Assembly (NCBI GenBank): GCA_017305635.1
Contig: JAFKKF010000006.1
Span: forward strand, 682,001-746,000
Length of the DNA stretch: 64,000 bases
Direction of reading: 5' to 3'
DNA from: Hyphomicrobiales bacterium
GTDB taxonomy: Bacteria > Pseudomonadota > Alphaproteobacteria > Rhizobiales > Kaistiaceae
Below the pieces are notes generated by a model. The model saw only the letters and a list, made by a program, of their open reading frames with translations. It had not been told where the DNA came from and did no database searches. Below are positions 1-8,645 of this stretch, piece after piece (the stretch's first letter is position 1; each line of letters starts with the position of its first letter). A program made the translations under genes and the position numbers.

Positions 1-899
1 CGATCCTCGCCGACAAGGCGATCGTCGCGCTCCTGTCGCTGGCGGCGACGATCCCGATGATGGCCGGCCGCATCGACCTCACCGTCGGCTTCGGCATCGT
101 CATGTGGCACATCCTCGCCATCGGGCTGATCGTGAAGTTCGGCGTGCCCTGGCCGCTGGCGATCCTGATCGTGCTCGCGGCCGCGGCGCTGGTCGGCCTG
201 TTCAACGGCATCCTCGTCGAGGTGGCGCAGATCGATTCCTTCATCGCCACGCTCGGCACCGGCACGATCCTCTACGCGCTTGCGCTCTGGTTCACCGACG
301 GCCGGCAGATCATCGGGCCGCTGCCGCCGGCCTTCATCGCCCTGAACACGACGACCATACTCGGCATCCCGATCCCGGCGATCTACGTCGTGGTGCTCGC
401 CGTGATCCTCTGGATCATGAGCGACCGGCTGCCGATCGGGCGGCACGTCTATGCGATCGGCGCCAACGAGAAGGCGGCGGCGCTGAACGGCATCCCGGTC
501 CGCAGCTACGTCATCGGCGTCTTCATCGTCTCGGGACTGATCGCCGGCTTCGCCGGCTGCATCCTCGCGGCGAAGCTGCGCATCGGGCAGGCCAATGTCG
601 GCCTCGACTACCTGCTGCCGGCGCTGGTCGGCGCCTTCCTCGGCTCGACCACGATCAAGCCGGGCCGCGTCAATGTCTGGGGCACGATGTTCGGCGTGCT
701 GATCCTCGCCGTCGGCATTTCGGGCATCCAGCAGCTCGGCGGCGCCTTCTTCGTCGAGCCGCTCTTCAACGGAACGACGCTCGTCATCTCGATCGCGCTC
801 GCCGCCTTCGCGCAGCGGCGCCGTGCCATCGCCAAACCCAACCGGACAGTGGAGCCGGCCCAGCCCAGCGCCAGCGCCAATCCATTGCCTGGTAGGTAA
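1..899 (+). CDS. Rbs/Xyl-type sugar ABC transporter permease, 5' truncated by the window edge
   Basis: This is an inner-membrane permease of the BPD_transp_2 (RbsC/XylH) family, which forms the channel of a binding-protein-dependent sugar importer. The frame is open from base 3, so the start lies outside the window and 298 codons are visible. The early motif AGRIDLTVG matches the family signature (usually AGGIDLSVG), and long hydrophobic segments alternate with short loops. The C-terminal tail is polar. It lies about 100 bp upstream of a sugar-binding-protein gene on the same strand, so the two probably belong to one operon whose ATPase gene is upstream of the window. The family call is firm; the substrate is unknown. 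Confidence 0.9.
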   Translation, partial: ILADKAIVALLSLAATIPMMAGRIDLTVGFGIVMWHILAIGLIVKFGVPWPLAILIVLAAAALVGLFNGILVEVAQIDSFIATLGTGTILYALALWFTDGRQIIGPLPPAFIALNTTTILGIPIPAIYVVVLAVILWIMSDRLPIGRHVYAIGANEKAAALNGIPVRSYVIGVFIVSGLIAGFAGCILAAKLRIGQANVGLDYLLPALVGAFLGSTTIKPGRVNVWGTMFGVLILAVGISGIQQLGGAFFVEPLFNGTTLVISIALAAFAQRRRAIAKPNRTVEPAQPSASANPLPGR

Positions 900-1002
900 A
901 CCCCGGGGCGGCCGGGTGGGTGGCCGCCTGCAACGAACTGCCGGCAAAGCCGGCCTGGCGGGTCCGGAGATCCGCCGGAATCCCAAAACGGAGGAAAGAC
1001 CA

Positions 1003-2118
1003 ATGCGTAGACTGAACATGATGGCGGGAGCCCTGCTGGCTTCCGTCGCGATCGCCGGTCTGTCGACGGCGGCGCGCGCCGACGATCCGCTCGCGGCGGC
1101 CAAGGAATACATCGCCAAGGTCACCGCCCCGGTCTCCGAGTGGCAGGGCCCGACGACCGGTCCGAAGGCGCAGGGCAAGAAGCTCGTCGTCTATGTCTCG
1201 ACCGACCAGCGCAACGGCGGCGCCCAGGGCGTCGGCGACGGCGCGGCGGAAGCGGCCAAGGCGCTCGGCTGGGACTTCCGCGTGCTCGACGGGCAGGGCT
1301 CGGTCCCCGGCCGCACCTCGGCCATGACCCAGGCGATCGCGCTGAAGCCGGACGGCATCATCCTCGGCAGCCCCGACGCGGTCGAGCAGGCCCCGACCAT
1401 CGAGGCCGCCGTCGCCCAGGGCATCAAGGTGGTGGCGTGGCACTCGGGCCCGGCGCCGGGCAAGATCGAAGGCTCGCCGATCTTCACCAACATCACGACC
1501 GACCCGCAGGAAGTGGCCAAGGCGGCCGGCCTCTACGCCGTGGTCGATTCGGGCGGCAAGGCCAACGTCATCCTCTTCACCGATTCGATCTATTCGATCG
1601 CGACGGCGAAGACCAATGGCGAGAAGGCGGCCGTCGAGAGCGTCCCCGGCAACAAGGTGCTCTCGGTCGAGGATACGCCGATCGGCGACCTCTCCAACCG
1701 CATGGGCCAGCTGACCACGTCGCTTCTCTCCAAGTACGGCGACCAGTGGACCTATTCGATCGCGGTGAACGACCTCTACTTCGACTTCTCGGCGCCGGCG
1801 CTGACCTCGGCCGGCATCGACCCGGCCAAGGGCTATCCGCGCCAGATCTCGGCGGGTGACGGCTCGGTGCCTGCGTTCCAGCGCATCCGCGACGGGCAGT
1901 ACCAGATCGCCACCGTCGCCGAGCCGCTGAACCAGCAGGGCTGGCAGACGATCGACGAGCTGAACCGCGCCTTCGCCGGCGAGGAGCCGAGCGGCTTCGT
2001 CCAGCCTCCGCACCTGTTCACCAAGGACAACATCAACCAGGACGGCGGCGACAAGAACATCTTCGACCCGGGCAACGGGTATCGCGACCACTACAAGAAG
2101 ATCTGGGGCGTGCAGTAG
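1003..2118 (+). CDS. Periplasmic sugar-binding protein of an ABC importer
   Basis: This 371-residue protein has a classical signal peptide with a likely cleavage after ARA near residue 26. The mature part has the RbsB-like (Peripla_BP_4) pattern: a strand KLVVYVSTDQ, then IALKPDGIILGSPD and later hinge segments. It would deliver a sugar or polyol to the permease encoded just upstream. The ATG at 1003 was chosen because a good Shine-Dalgarno (GGAGG, 990-994) precedes it and the signal peptide begins there; the open frame extends further upstream without a signal sequence. A terminator-like hairpin follows. The ligand cannot be read from sequence. Confidence 0.88.
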   Translation: MRRLNMMAGALLASVAIAGLSTAARADDPLAAAKEYIAKVTAPVSEWQGPTTGPKAQGKKLVVYVSTDQRNGGAQGVGDGAAEAAKALGWDFRVLDGQGSVPGRTSAMTQAIALKPDGIILGSPDAVEQAPTIEAAVAQGIKVVAWHSGPAPGKIEGSPIFTNITTDPQEVAKAAGLYAVVDSGGKANVILFTDSIYSIATAKTNGEKAAVESVPGNKVLSVEDTPIGDLSNRMGQLTTSLLSKYGDQWTYSIAVNDLYFDFSAPALTSAGIDPAKGYPRQISAGDGSVPAFQRIRDGQYQIATVAEPLNQQGWQTIDELNRAFAGEEPSGFVQPPHLFTKDNINQDGGDKNIFDPGNGYRDHYKKIWGVQ

Positions 2119-2148
2119 TCCTGCCGCACCCGGCGTCACGATAGTCTC

Positions 2149-2168
2149 GGGCGGCGCACGCGCCGCCC
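2149..2168 (+). terminator. Hairpin after the sugar-binding-protein gene
   Basis: A perfect inverted repeat GGGCGGCG / CGCCGCCC with a four-base loop lies 30 bp after the stop codon of the binding-protein gene. It is followed by a weak pyrimidine tract (CCTTTCC). It could be a terminator or an mRNA 3'-end stabiliser; the poor T-run makes termination uncertain. Confidence 0.55.
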
Positions 2169-2341
2169 GCCTTTCCTGAAAGACCACGCCGCCGACCCGG
2201 TCGCCGGGCTCCGCGACGGCACCGAACCCGGACCAATCCTCTCGCTTCCAGCGAGGCCGGCCGCCGATGACGGCGCCCCGCCGAAGCCGAACCCCACGCG
2301 CTGACCCGTCCGCCACGACCGAACAAGGGAGTTTTACCGCC

Positions 2342-3589
2342 ATGGCCCTGCCAAAGCCCGAATACGCCACCAAGAACATGAAGCTCGTCGGATACAGCGA
2401 CCAGGACGGCCGCTGCGACGGCGTGCAGATCATGGTGCACCGGGGCTATGCCTATATCGGGCACATCTTCTCGAAGGGCTTCACGGTGGTCGACGTGCGC
2501 GACCCGAAGAAGCCGAAGGTGGTGAAGTACGTCGCGGCGCCCCACAACACCTGGACGCTGCACCTGCAGGCGCACGACGACCTCCTGCTCGTCGTCCACA
2601 ACAAGGACATGTTCGCCCAGCCCGAGATGGCGGACGAGAAGAACTACTACAAGGGCTCCGTCGACGGGCACGCGCATGACGACCATTCCAAGCGCGACTG
2701 GTCGGCGGGCCTGGCGGTCTACGACATCTCGAAGCCCGACGATCCGAAGCAGATCGGCTTCATGCCGGTCGAGGGCACCGGCCTCCACCGCATCTGGTAC
2801 GTCGGCGGGCGCTGGGCCTATGCCTCGGCGCTGCTCGACGGCTTTACCGACTACCAGTTCATCACGATCGACATGAAGGACCCTAAGAAGCCGGTGATGA
2901 CCGGGCGCTATGCGCTGCCCGGCATGAACGCGGCGGCGGGCGAGAAGCCGAACTGGCCGACCAAGAACGGCCGCTACGGGCTGCACCACCCGATCGTGCA
3001 GGACGACGTCGCCTATTGCTCCTGGCGCGACGCGTGCCTGGTGGTGCTCGACGTGAAGGACAAGGCGAATCCCAAGCTGCTCACCCACAAGATGTGGGCG
3101 CCGCCCTTCGGCGGCGGCACGCATAATGCCCTGCCGCTGAAGGAGAGGGGGCTGCTGATCGTCGTCGACGAGACGGTGCTCGACGACCAGGAGGACGGGT
3201 TCAAGCCGATCTGGGTGTTCGACAACCACGTCAAGTCGAACCCGATCTCGATCTCGACCTTCCCCGAACCGTCCGACAAGGACTATCTCCATGTCGGCGG
3301 GCATTTCGGGCCGCACAACGTCTACGAGAACCGGCCGGAAGGCTTCTACAGCGAGGAGATCATCTTCGCGACCTACCAGAATGCGGGCCTTCGCGTGTAC
3401 GACATCAAGGACCAGTTCCGGCCGAAGGAGATCGCGGCCTTCGTGCCGCCGCCGCCGGCCAAGTGGGTCGACCCGCGCCCGAACCGCCCGATCGTGCTGC
3501 ATTCGGCCGACGTCTTCGTCGACAAGAACGCGCTCTGCTACGTGACCGATTTCTCGGCGGGCCTCTATATCGTCGAATACAAGGGCTGA
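2342..3589 (+). CDS. LVIVD-repeat protein (beta-propeller-like)
   Basis: This 415-residue protein has recurring segments such as FTVVDVRDPKKPKVV, LAVYDISKPDDPKQIG, FITIDMKDPKKPVM, LVVLDVKDKANPKLL and LRVYDIKDQFRPKEI. They fit the LVIVD repeat, which builds a beta-propeller-like fold of unknown function. No signal peptide is seen, so it is probably cytoplasmic. The start at 2342 follows AGGGAG at a suitable spacing. The 223-bp gap before it contains a terminator-like hairpin, so it may have its own promoter. It lies beside sugar-transport genes, which might hint at a carbohydrate-related role, but no catalytic residue can be assigned. Confidence 0.75.
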   Translation: MALPKPEYATKNMKLVGYSDQDGRCDGVQIMVHRGYAYIGHIFSKGFTVVDVRDPKKPKVVKYVAAPHNTWTLHLQAHDDLLLVVHNKDMFAQPEMADEKNYYKGSVDGHAHDDHSKRDWSAGLAVYDISKPDDPKQIGFMPVEGTGLHRIWYVGGRWAYASALLDGFTDYQFITIDMKDPKKPVMTGRYALPGMNAAAGEKPNWPTKNGRYGLHHPIVQDDVAYCSWRDACLVVLDVKDKANPKLLTHKMWAPPFGGGTHNALPLKERGLLIVVDETVLDDQEDGFKPIWVFDNHVKSNPISISTFPEPSDKDYLHVGGHFGPHNVYENRPEGFYSEEIIFATYQNAGLRVYDIKDQFRPKEIAAFVPPPPAKWVDPRPNRPIVLHSADVFVDKNALCYVTDFSAGLYIVEYKG

Positions 3590-3675
3590 CGCTTCCGGAC
3601 CTCACGTCCGGGCGGGCGAAATTGGCGGGCGCGGCGGATCAGGCCGCGCCCGTTGAACTGGCAAGCGAGGCAGGC

Positions 3676-4863
3676 ATGGATCAAGCGAGCAACGGGGCGC
3701 CGGTGAAGATGTGGCGCGGGGTGCCGGTCCCGGTCCTGGCGCTGACCATGTGCGCCTTCTGCATCGGGACGGCGGAGTTCGTGGTGATGGGGCTCTTGCC
3801 CGACATCGCGCGCGACCTTTCCGTCTCGATCCCGCTCGCCGGGCAGCTGGTGACCGCCTATGCGATCGGCGTCGTCATCGGGGCGCCGATCTTCTCGCTG
3901 GCGACGGGCAGGATGCGGCGGAAGAACGTCATCCTCCTGATGGTCGGCATCTTCATCCTCGGCAACCTCCTGTCGGCGATCTCCCCGAGCTATTTCCTGC
4001 TCATGACCTCGCGGGTGATCGCCGCCTTCGCGCATGGCACGATGTTCGGCGTCGGCGCGATCGTGGCTGCGAGCATGGTGCCGCCCAACAAGCAGGCGAG
4101 CGCCATCGGGCTGATGTTCCTCGGGCTGACCCTCGCCAATATCCTCGGCGTGCCGCTCGGCACGCTGGTCGGGCAGGAATTCGGCTGGCGCGCGACCTTC
4201 GGCGTCATCACGGCGCTCGGGCTGATCGCGCTGGTGCCGGTATGGACGCTGGTGCCGGACATCTCGCTGCCGCCGTCGAAGGGCTTCGGCCACGAGCTCT
4301 CGGTGCTGCGGCGGCCATCGGTGCTGCTGCCGATCGCGACGACGGTCTTCGCCTCGGCGAGCATCTTCGCGCTCTTCACCTATATCGTGCCGATCCTGCA
4401 GGACGTGACCGGCTTCAGCCCACGCGACGTCACGCTGATCCTCTTCATGATCGGCGTCGGCCTGACGGTCGGCATCACGCTCGGCGGCAGGTTCTCCGAC
4501 CACGGCGCCATGCGGGCGATGATCACCATGCTGGCGGCGATCGCGATCCTGCAACTGCTCGTGCCGGTGGTCGTCGGGTCTGCGGTGCCGATGCTCGTCG
4601 TCATCTTCCTCTGGGCGATGGCCTCGTTCGGCACCGTGCCGGGCCTGCAGTCGCGGGTGGTCGACAAGGCGCGCGACGCGCCGAACCTTGCCTCGACGCT
4701 CAACATTGCCGGGTTCAACCTCGGCAATGCGCTCGGCGCCTTCCTCGGCGGCATGGTGATCGATCTCGGCTTCGGGCTGACGCGGGTGCCGTTCGCCGGC
4801 GTCCTGCTCGCGGCGATCGCGCTCCTCACGGCCATCGTCGGCGCGCGCAGCGACCGCGCCTGA
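3676..4863 (+). CDS. MFS transporter, AraJ/DHA1-like efflux protein
   Basis: This 395-residue protein has about 12 hydrophobic segments. Its first helix carries CIGTAEFVVMGLLPDIARDL, typical of the DHA1 drug/sugar exporters (AraJ, YdhP and chloramphenicol-efflux relatives). The loop after helix 2 (SLATGRMRRKN) is the expected cytoplasmic motif A region. It probably exports a small molecule by proton antiport across the inner membrane. The ATG at 3676 gives a short N-terminal tail before helix 1; an alternative ATG lies at 3709. The open frame upstream runs through the end of the previous gene and is not used. The substrate is unknown. Confidence 0.85.
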   Translation: MDQASNGAPVKMWRGVPVPVLALTMCAFCIGTAEFVVMGLLPDIARDLSVSIPLAGQLVTAYAIGVVIGAPIFSLATGRMRRKNVILLMVGIFILGNLLSAISPSYFLLMTSRVIAAFAHGTMFGVGAIVAASMVPPNKQASAIGLMFLGLTLANILGVPLGTLVGQEFGWRATFGVITALGLIALVPVWTLVPDISLPPSKGFGHELSVLRRPSVLLPIATTVFASASIFALFTYIVPILQDVTGFSPRDVTLILFMIGVGLTVGITLGGRFSDHGAMRAMITMLAAIAILQLLVPVVVGSAVPMLVVIFLWAMASFGTVPGLQSRVVDKARDAPNLASTLNIAGFNLGNALGAFLGGMVIDLGFGLTRVPFAGVLLAAIALLTAIVGARSDRA

Positions 4864-4933
4864 GGTTGCGGAAGCCCGCGGCAGGGCGCAATAGATGCCG
4901 CAGGATGCCTGATTTTTCCCCGCAAGGTGGTGC

Positions 4934-6130
4934 ATGATCGTGACCCCGTACAAGTACCAGCGCTTCCAGTGGGACGACGCCCTTCTCCTCGGCGAGCAGC
5001 TCAGCGACGAGGAGCGGCTGATCCGCGATACGGCGCGCGACTATGCCGAGGAGAAACTGGCGCCGCGCGTGCAGGAGGCCTACGAGCGCGAGGAGACCGA
5101 TCCCGGCATCTTCCGCGAGATGGGCGAGCTCGGCCTCCTCGGCGTGACCCTGCCGGAGGAATACGGCTGCGCCGCCGCGTCCTACGTCGCCTACGGGCTG
5201 GTGGCGCGCGAGGTGGAGCGGATCGATTCCGGCTTCCGCTCGATGATGAGCGTGCAATCGTCGCTGGTCATGTTCCCGATATACGAATACGGGAGCGAGG
5301 AGCAGCGGAAGAGATACCTGCCGAAGCTCGCGAGCGGCGAATGGATCGGCGCCTTCGGGCTGACCGAGCCGGGCGCCGGCTCCGATCCGGACGGGATGCT
5401 GACCCGGGCCGAGAAGATCGATGGCGGCTATCGCCTGACCGGCTCGAAGACCTGGATCTCGAACGCGCCGATCGCCGACGTCTTCGTCGTCTGGGCGAAA
5501 TCGGCGGCCGATGGCGGGGCGATCCGCGGCTTCATCCTCGAGAAGGGGATGAAGGGGCTGACCGCGCCGAAGATCCGGAACAAGCTGTCGCTCCGCGCCT
5601 CGGTCACCGGCGAGGTGGTGATGGACGGGGTCGAGGTGCCGGAGACGGCGCTGCTTCCGAACGTGTCGGGCCTGAAGGGGCCTTTCGGCTGTCTCAACCG
5701 GGCGCGCTACGGCATTGCGTGGGGGACGATGGGAGCGGCCGAGGCCTGCTTCCACGCGGCGCGGCAATATGTGCTCGACCGCAAGCAGTTCGGCCGGCCG
5801 CTGGCGGCGACGCAGCTGGTGCAGAAGAAGCTCGCCGACATGGAGACCGAGATCACCCTCGGCCTGCAGGCGGCGCTTCGCGTCGGGCGCCTCTTCGACG
5901 AGCACAAGCTCGCCCCGGAAATGATCTCGCTGATCAAGCGCAACAATTGCGGCAAGGCGCTCGACGTGGCGCGCGCCGCCCGCGACATGCTCGGCGGCAA
6001 CGGCATATCGGGCGAGTTCCCGGTCATCCGCCACATGATCAACCTCGAGACGGTGAACACCTACGAGGGGACGCACGACATCCACGCGCTGATCCTCGGC
6101 CGGGCGATCACCGGCATCGCGGCGTTCTGA
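4934..6130 (+). CDS. gcdH: Glutaryl-CoA dehydrogenase (acyl-CoA dehydrogenase family)
   Basis: This FAD enzyme would oxidise and decarboxylate glutaryl-CoA to crotonyl-CoA in lysine, tryptophan or glutarate catabolism. It is 398 residues, a normal family length. Diagnostic segments are [18 protein letters not shown], the FAD-binding [14 protein letters not shown] and the C-terminal [15 protein letters not shown], in which Glu378 aligns with the catalytic base of glutaryl-CoA dehydrogenases. It is followed one base later by a CaiB-type CoA-transferase, the partner expected to make glutaryl-CoA from glutarate. Assignment to GcdH rather than a generic acyl-CoA dehydrogenase rests on these motifs and the neighbour. 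Confidence 0.9.
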   Translation: MIVTPYKYQRFQWDDALLLGEQLSDEERLIRDTARDYAEEKLAPRVQEAYEREETDPGIFREMGELGLLGVTLPEEYGCAAASYVAYGLVAREVERIDSGFRSMMSVQSSLVMFPIYEYGSEEQRKRYLPKLASGEWIGAFGLTEPGAGSDPDGMLTRAEKIDGGYRLTGSKTWISNAPIADVFVVWAKSAADGGAIRGFILEKGMKGLTAPKIRNKLSLRASVTGEVVMDGVEVPETALLPNVSGLKGPFGCLNRARYGIAWGTMGAAEACFHAARQYVLDRKQFGRPLAATQLVQKKLADMETEITLGLQAALRVGRLFDEHKLAPEMISLIKRNNCGKALDVARAARDMLGGNGISGEFPVIRHMINLETVNTYEGTHDIHALILGRAITGIAAF

Positions 6131-6131
6131 A

Positions 6132-7325
6132 ATGAGCGCCGCGACATCCGGGCCGCTCGCCGGGGTGAGGGTGCTGGAGCTCGCGCGCATCCTCGCGGGG
6201 CCGTGGGCCGGGCAATTGCTCGCCGACCTCGGCGCGACGGTCATCAAGGTCGAGCGGCCGGGCGCCGGCGACGACACGCGCGGCTGGGGGCCGCCCTTCG
6301 TGGCGGGGCCAGGACCGAAGACCGCCGCCTATTTCCATTCGACCAACCGGGGGAAGCACTCGGTCACCGCCGATTTCGAGCGCGCCGAGGACCGCGACCT
6401 GGTGCGGAAGCTCGCCGGCGAGGCCGACGCGGTGATCGAGAACTACAAGGTCGGCGGGCTGAAGAAATACGGGCTCGACTATCGGAGCCTCGCCGCTGTC
6501 AATCCGGGCATCGTCTATTGCTCGATCACCGGCTTCGGGCAGGACGGGCCCTATGCGGCGCGAGCGGGCTACGACTTCATCATCCAGGGGCTCGGCGGGC
6601 TGATGTCGCTGACCGGCGATCCCGGCGGCGAGCCGCAGAAGGTCGGCGTCGCCTTCGCCGACATCTTCACCGGGCTCTATGCGGCGAACGCCATCCAGGC
6701 GGCGCTGATCGCGCGTGGGCAAACGGGGCGCGGCAGCTTCATCGACATGGCGCTCCTCGACACGGAGGTCGCGGTGCTCGCCAACCAGGCGCTGAACTAC
6801 CTCGCCTCGGGCAAGGCGCCGACGCGGCTCGGCAATGCCCATCCGAACATCGTGCCCTACCAGGTGTTCCGGACGAAGGACCGCGACGTGATCGTCGCCT
6901 GCGGCAATGACGCGCAGTTCCGCCGGATCTGCGAGATCATCGGGCGGGCCGACCTCGCCGATGACGCGCGCTTCGCCTCCAATGCCGGGCGCGTGGCGGG
7001 CCGGGCCGAGCTGGTGCCCGTACTGGCGGCGGCCTTCGCGCGGATGGACTCCGCAACGCTTCTCGATGCCCTCGAGGATGCCGGGGTGCCGGCCGGGCCG
7101 ATCAATCCGCTCGACGCGGTATTCGACGATCCGCAGGTTACGCATCGCGGGATGCGGCGCGAGGCCGTGCGCGCCGACGGATCGCGGGTGCCGACGGTGC
7201 GCTCGCCGATCGTGATGGATGGACGGGCGGTGGTGTCGGAACGCGCGAGCCCGGCGCTCGGCGACGCGGACGATGCGGTACGCGCGGCGGTGAAGCGCGG
7301 CGGGAGCGGGTGGGACGCGACGTAG
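6132..7325 (+). CDS. Family III CoA-transferase (CaiB/BaiF), probable succinyl-CoA:glutarate CoA-transferase
   Basis: This 397-residue protein begins with GVRVLELARILAGPWAGQ and the segment ADLGATVIKVERPG, both hallmarks of class III CoA-transferases. Asp205 in GSFIDMALLD is placed like the catalytic aspartate of formyl-CoA transferase. The start lies one base after the gcdH stop, so the two are co-translated. Human SUGCT and bacterial equivalents activate glutarate with succinyl-CoA before GcdH acts, and the pairing suggests that role here. Other acyl acceptors are possible. Family assignment is firm; the substrate is inferred from context. Confidence 0.87.
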   Translation: MSAATSGPLAGVRVLELARILAGPWAGQLLADLGATVIKVERPGAGDDTRGWGPPFVAGPGPKTAAYFHSTNRGKHSVTADFERAEDRDLVRKLAGEADAVIENYKVGGLKKYGLDYRSLAAVNPGIVYCSITGFGQDGPYAARAGYDFIIQGLGGLMSLTGDPGGEPQKVGVAFADIFTGLYAANAIQAALIARGQTGRGSFIDMALLDTEVAVLANQALNYLASGKAPTRLGNAHPNIVPYQVFRTKDRDVIVACGNDAQFRRICEIIGRADLADDARFASNAGRVAGRAELVPVLAAAFARMDSATLLDALEDAGVPAGPINPLDAVFDDPQVTHRGMRREAVRADGSRVPTVRSPIVMDGRAVVSERASPALGDADDAVRAAVKRGGSGWDAT

Positions 7326-7424
7326 GGTCGCCGCCCGGGGTGCCCGGGGCCCTGGCGGGTTGAGAATTGCCTTGCCGGTGGGCATATACGGGATGGCGGC
7401 GGCCTCGCCGCCGAAGGAACGATC

Positions 7425-8150
7425 TTGTCCGACCGCAAGGACATCCACAATTCGGACGTGCCGGTCCTCTGCCGGAGCTGCGAGGCGCGGCACAAGGGCA
7501 TATGCGGGGCGCTCGAGCCGACGGAACTCACCGAACTCGCGCGCCACACCCATGTCTCGCGCTTCGAGACCGGCCGCGAGCTGATCGGCGAAGGCACGCC
7601 GGTCGAGACCTATGGCAACATGATGCGCGGCGTGGTGAAGCTCACCAAGGGCCTGGAGGACGGGCGGCGCCAGGTGGTCGGCCTGCAATTCGCGCCGGAT
7701 TTCGTCGGGCGGCTCTTCGCCGAGGAGAGCCAGGTGACGGCGGAGGCGGCCTCCGATGTCGATCTCTGCCGGGTGCCGAAGGCGGCGCTCGAAAAGCTGA
7801 TCGCGGACAATCCCGGGCTCGAGCGGCGGCTCCTCCTGCAGACGCTCCGCGAGCTGGACGAGGCGCGCGACTGGATGATGACCCTCGGCCAGAAGACGGC
7901 GGCCGAGAAGGTGGCGAGCTTCCTCCACCTGATCGCAACGCATATCGATCCGTCAGCGCGGGGCGAGGGCCGGGCGGCGGCCTTCGACCTGCCGCTGTCG
8001 CGCGCCGACATCGCCGATTTCCTCGGCCTCACCATCGAGACGGTGTCGCGGCAGATGACGCAGCTGCGGAAGGACCGGGTCATCGAGATCCAGAACTATC
8101 GCCATATCGTCGTTGCGGACCTGCGGCGCCTGTTGGCGCGGTGTGGGTAG
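7425..8150 (+). CDS. fnrL: FNR-type Crp-family oxygen-responsive regulator (FnrL/FnrN-like)
   Basis: This 241-residue regulator has an N-terminal cysteine cluster, Cys16-x2-Cys19-x7-Cys27, plus Cys115. Together these form the four ligands expected for an oxygen-labile 4Fe-4S cluster. A cyclic-nucleotide-binding-like beta-roll and dimerisation helix follow. The C-terminal helix-turn-helix carries ETVSR, the recognition-helix residues that read TTGAT half-sites in FNR. The start is TTG at 7425, preceded by AAGGAAC; no ATG fits. A perfect TTGAT-N4-ATCAA box lies 4 kb away between cydD and cydA, so the bd-oxidase module is a likely target. FnrL and FnrN are both used as names for this type. Confidence 0.9.
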   Translation: MSDRKDIHNSDVPVLCRSCEARHKGICGALEPTELTELARHTHVSRFETGRELIGEGTPVETYGNMMRGVVKLTKGLEDGRRQVVGLQFAPDFVGRLFAEESQVTAEAASDVDLCRVPKAALEKLIADNPGLERRLLLQTLRELDEARDWMMTLGQKTAAEKVASFLHLIATHIDPSARGEGRAAAFDLPLSRADIADFLGLTIETVSRQMTQLRKDRVIEIQNYRHIVVADLRRLLARCG

Positions 8151-8170
8151 GGACTGTCGCGCCCTTCACG

Positions 8171-8211
8171 CGCCCCCTCCACCGTATACGGGAGAGGATC
8201 ACCCGTCTCCC
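8171..8211. terminator. Palindromic element between convergent genes
   Basis: Between the convergent fnrL and hemerythrin genes lie a perfect palindrome CCGTATACGG (8182-8191) and an overlapping GGGAGA/TCTCCC inverted repeat (8190-8211). The sequence resembles the element at 15960-16001 (CCCCCTCCACC, then GGGAG and GGATC), also placed between convergent genes. It probably acts as a bidirectional terminator or dispersed intergenic repeat. Confidence 0.45.
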
Positions 8212-8645
8212 AGGCGCGCGAAGAGCGGCAGGAGGAGCTGGCGCTCGGCGGCGATGTGGCGGCGCTGGCCGTCGAAGAAGCCGCGCAGCATGTAGCCGAT
8301 GGCGTCGGTCGAAAGTCCCGGCCGGCCGGCTGCGAAATCGGCGAGGGCCTCCTCGACCTCCTCCGCGTAGCAGAGATCGGCATGATGCTCGGCCTTGAGG
8401 CGCGTGAGCGTCGTGGCGAGGTCCGGCATGTCGGGCAGGCGGCGCGTCAGATAGGGGAAGAGGAGGTCCTCCTCGCCGCGCAGGACCTCGGAAACCGTTG
8501 CCGGCACGCGGTGGGCGAGGGCGTCGCAGGTGCCGGAATCGACATTGTCGGGCAGGCCGTCGGCGAGCTTTTCGAGATCGGCGCAGAGGCGGGCGAGCTC
8601 GGCATGGCCGGCCTCGAAGGCTTCGAGCGGGCGCCCGATACTCAC
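8199..8645 (-). CDS. Hemerythrin HHE-domain protein
   Basis: This 148-residue all-helical protein carries spaced His/Glu residues of the HHE cation-binding domain. Examples are His14 in AFEAGHAEL, GEEDLLFPYL, LKAEHHADL and RRHIAAERQLLLPL. Such domains bind a di-iron centre and may sense or carry O2 or NO. It starts with GTG at 8645 and overlaps the cydC stop by four bases (GTGA), so it is translationally coupled to the cydDC exporter genes. This suggests a role tied to bd-oxidase biogenesis or to oxygen/NO handling. The domain call is good; the precise role is unknown. Confidence 0.82.
   Translation of the reverse strand: MSIGRPLEAFEAGHAELARLCADLEKLADGLPDNVDSGTCDALAHRVPATVSEVLRGEEDLLFPYLTRRLPDMPDLATTLTRLKAEHHADLCYAEEVEEALADFAAGRPGLSTDAIGYMLRGFFDGQRRHIAAERQLLLPLFARLGDG

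Noticed and set aside
784-2433. Long minus-strand open frame opposite the sugar-binding-protein gene
   Set aside because: Its translation is Arg/Ala/Val-rich and low in complexity with no family motif. It is the antisense shadow expected in very GC-rich DNA. The plus-strand gene has a signal peptide and a ribosome site.
3565-4953. Long minus-strand frame opposite the MFS gene
   Set aside because: The product is extremely Arg/Asp/His-rich, typical of shadows of hydrophobic genes. The plus strand encodes a clear transporter.
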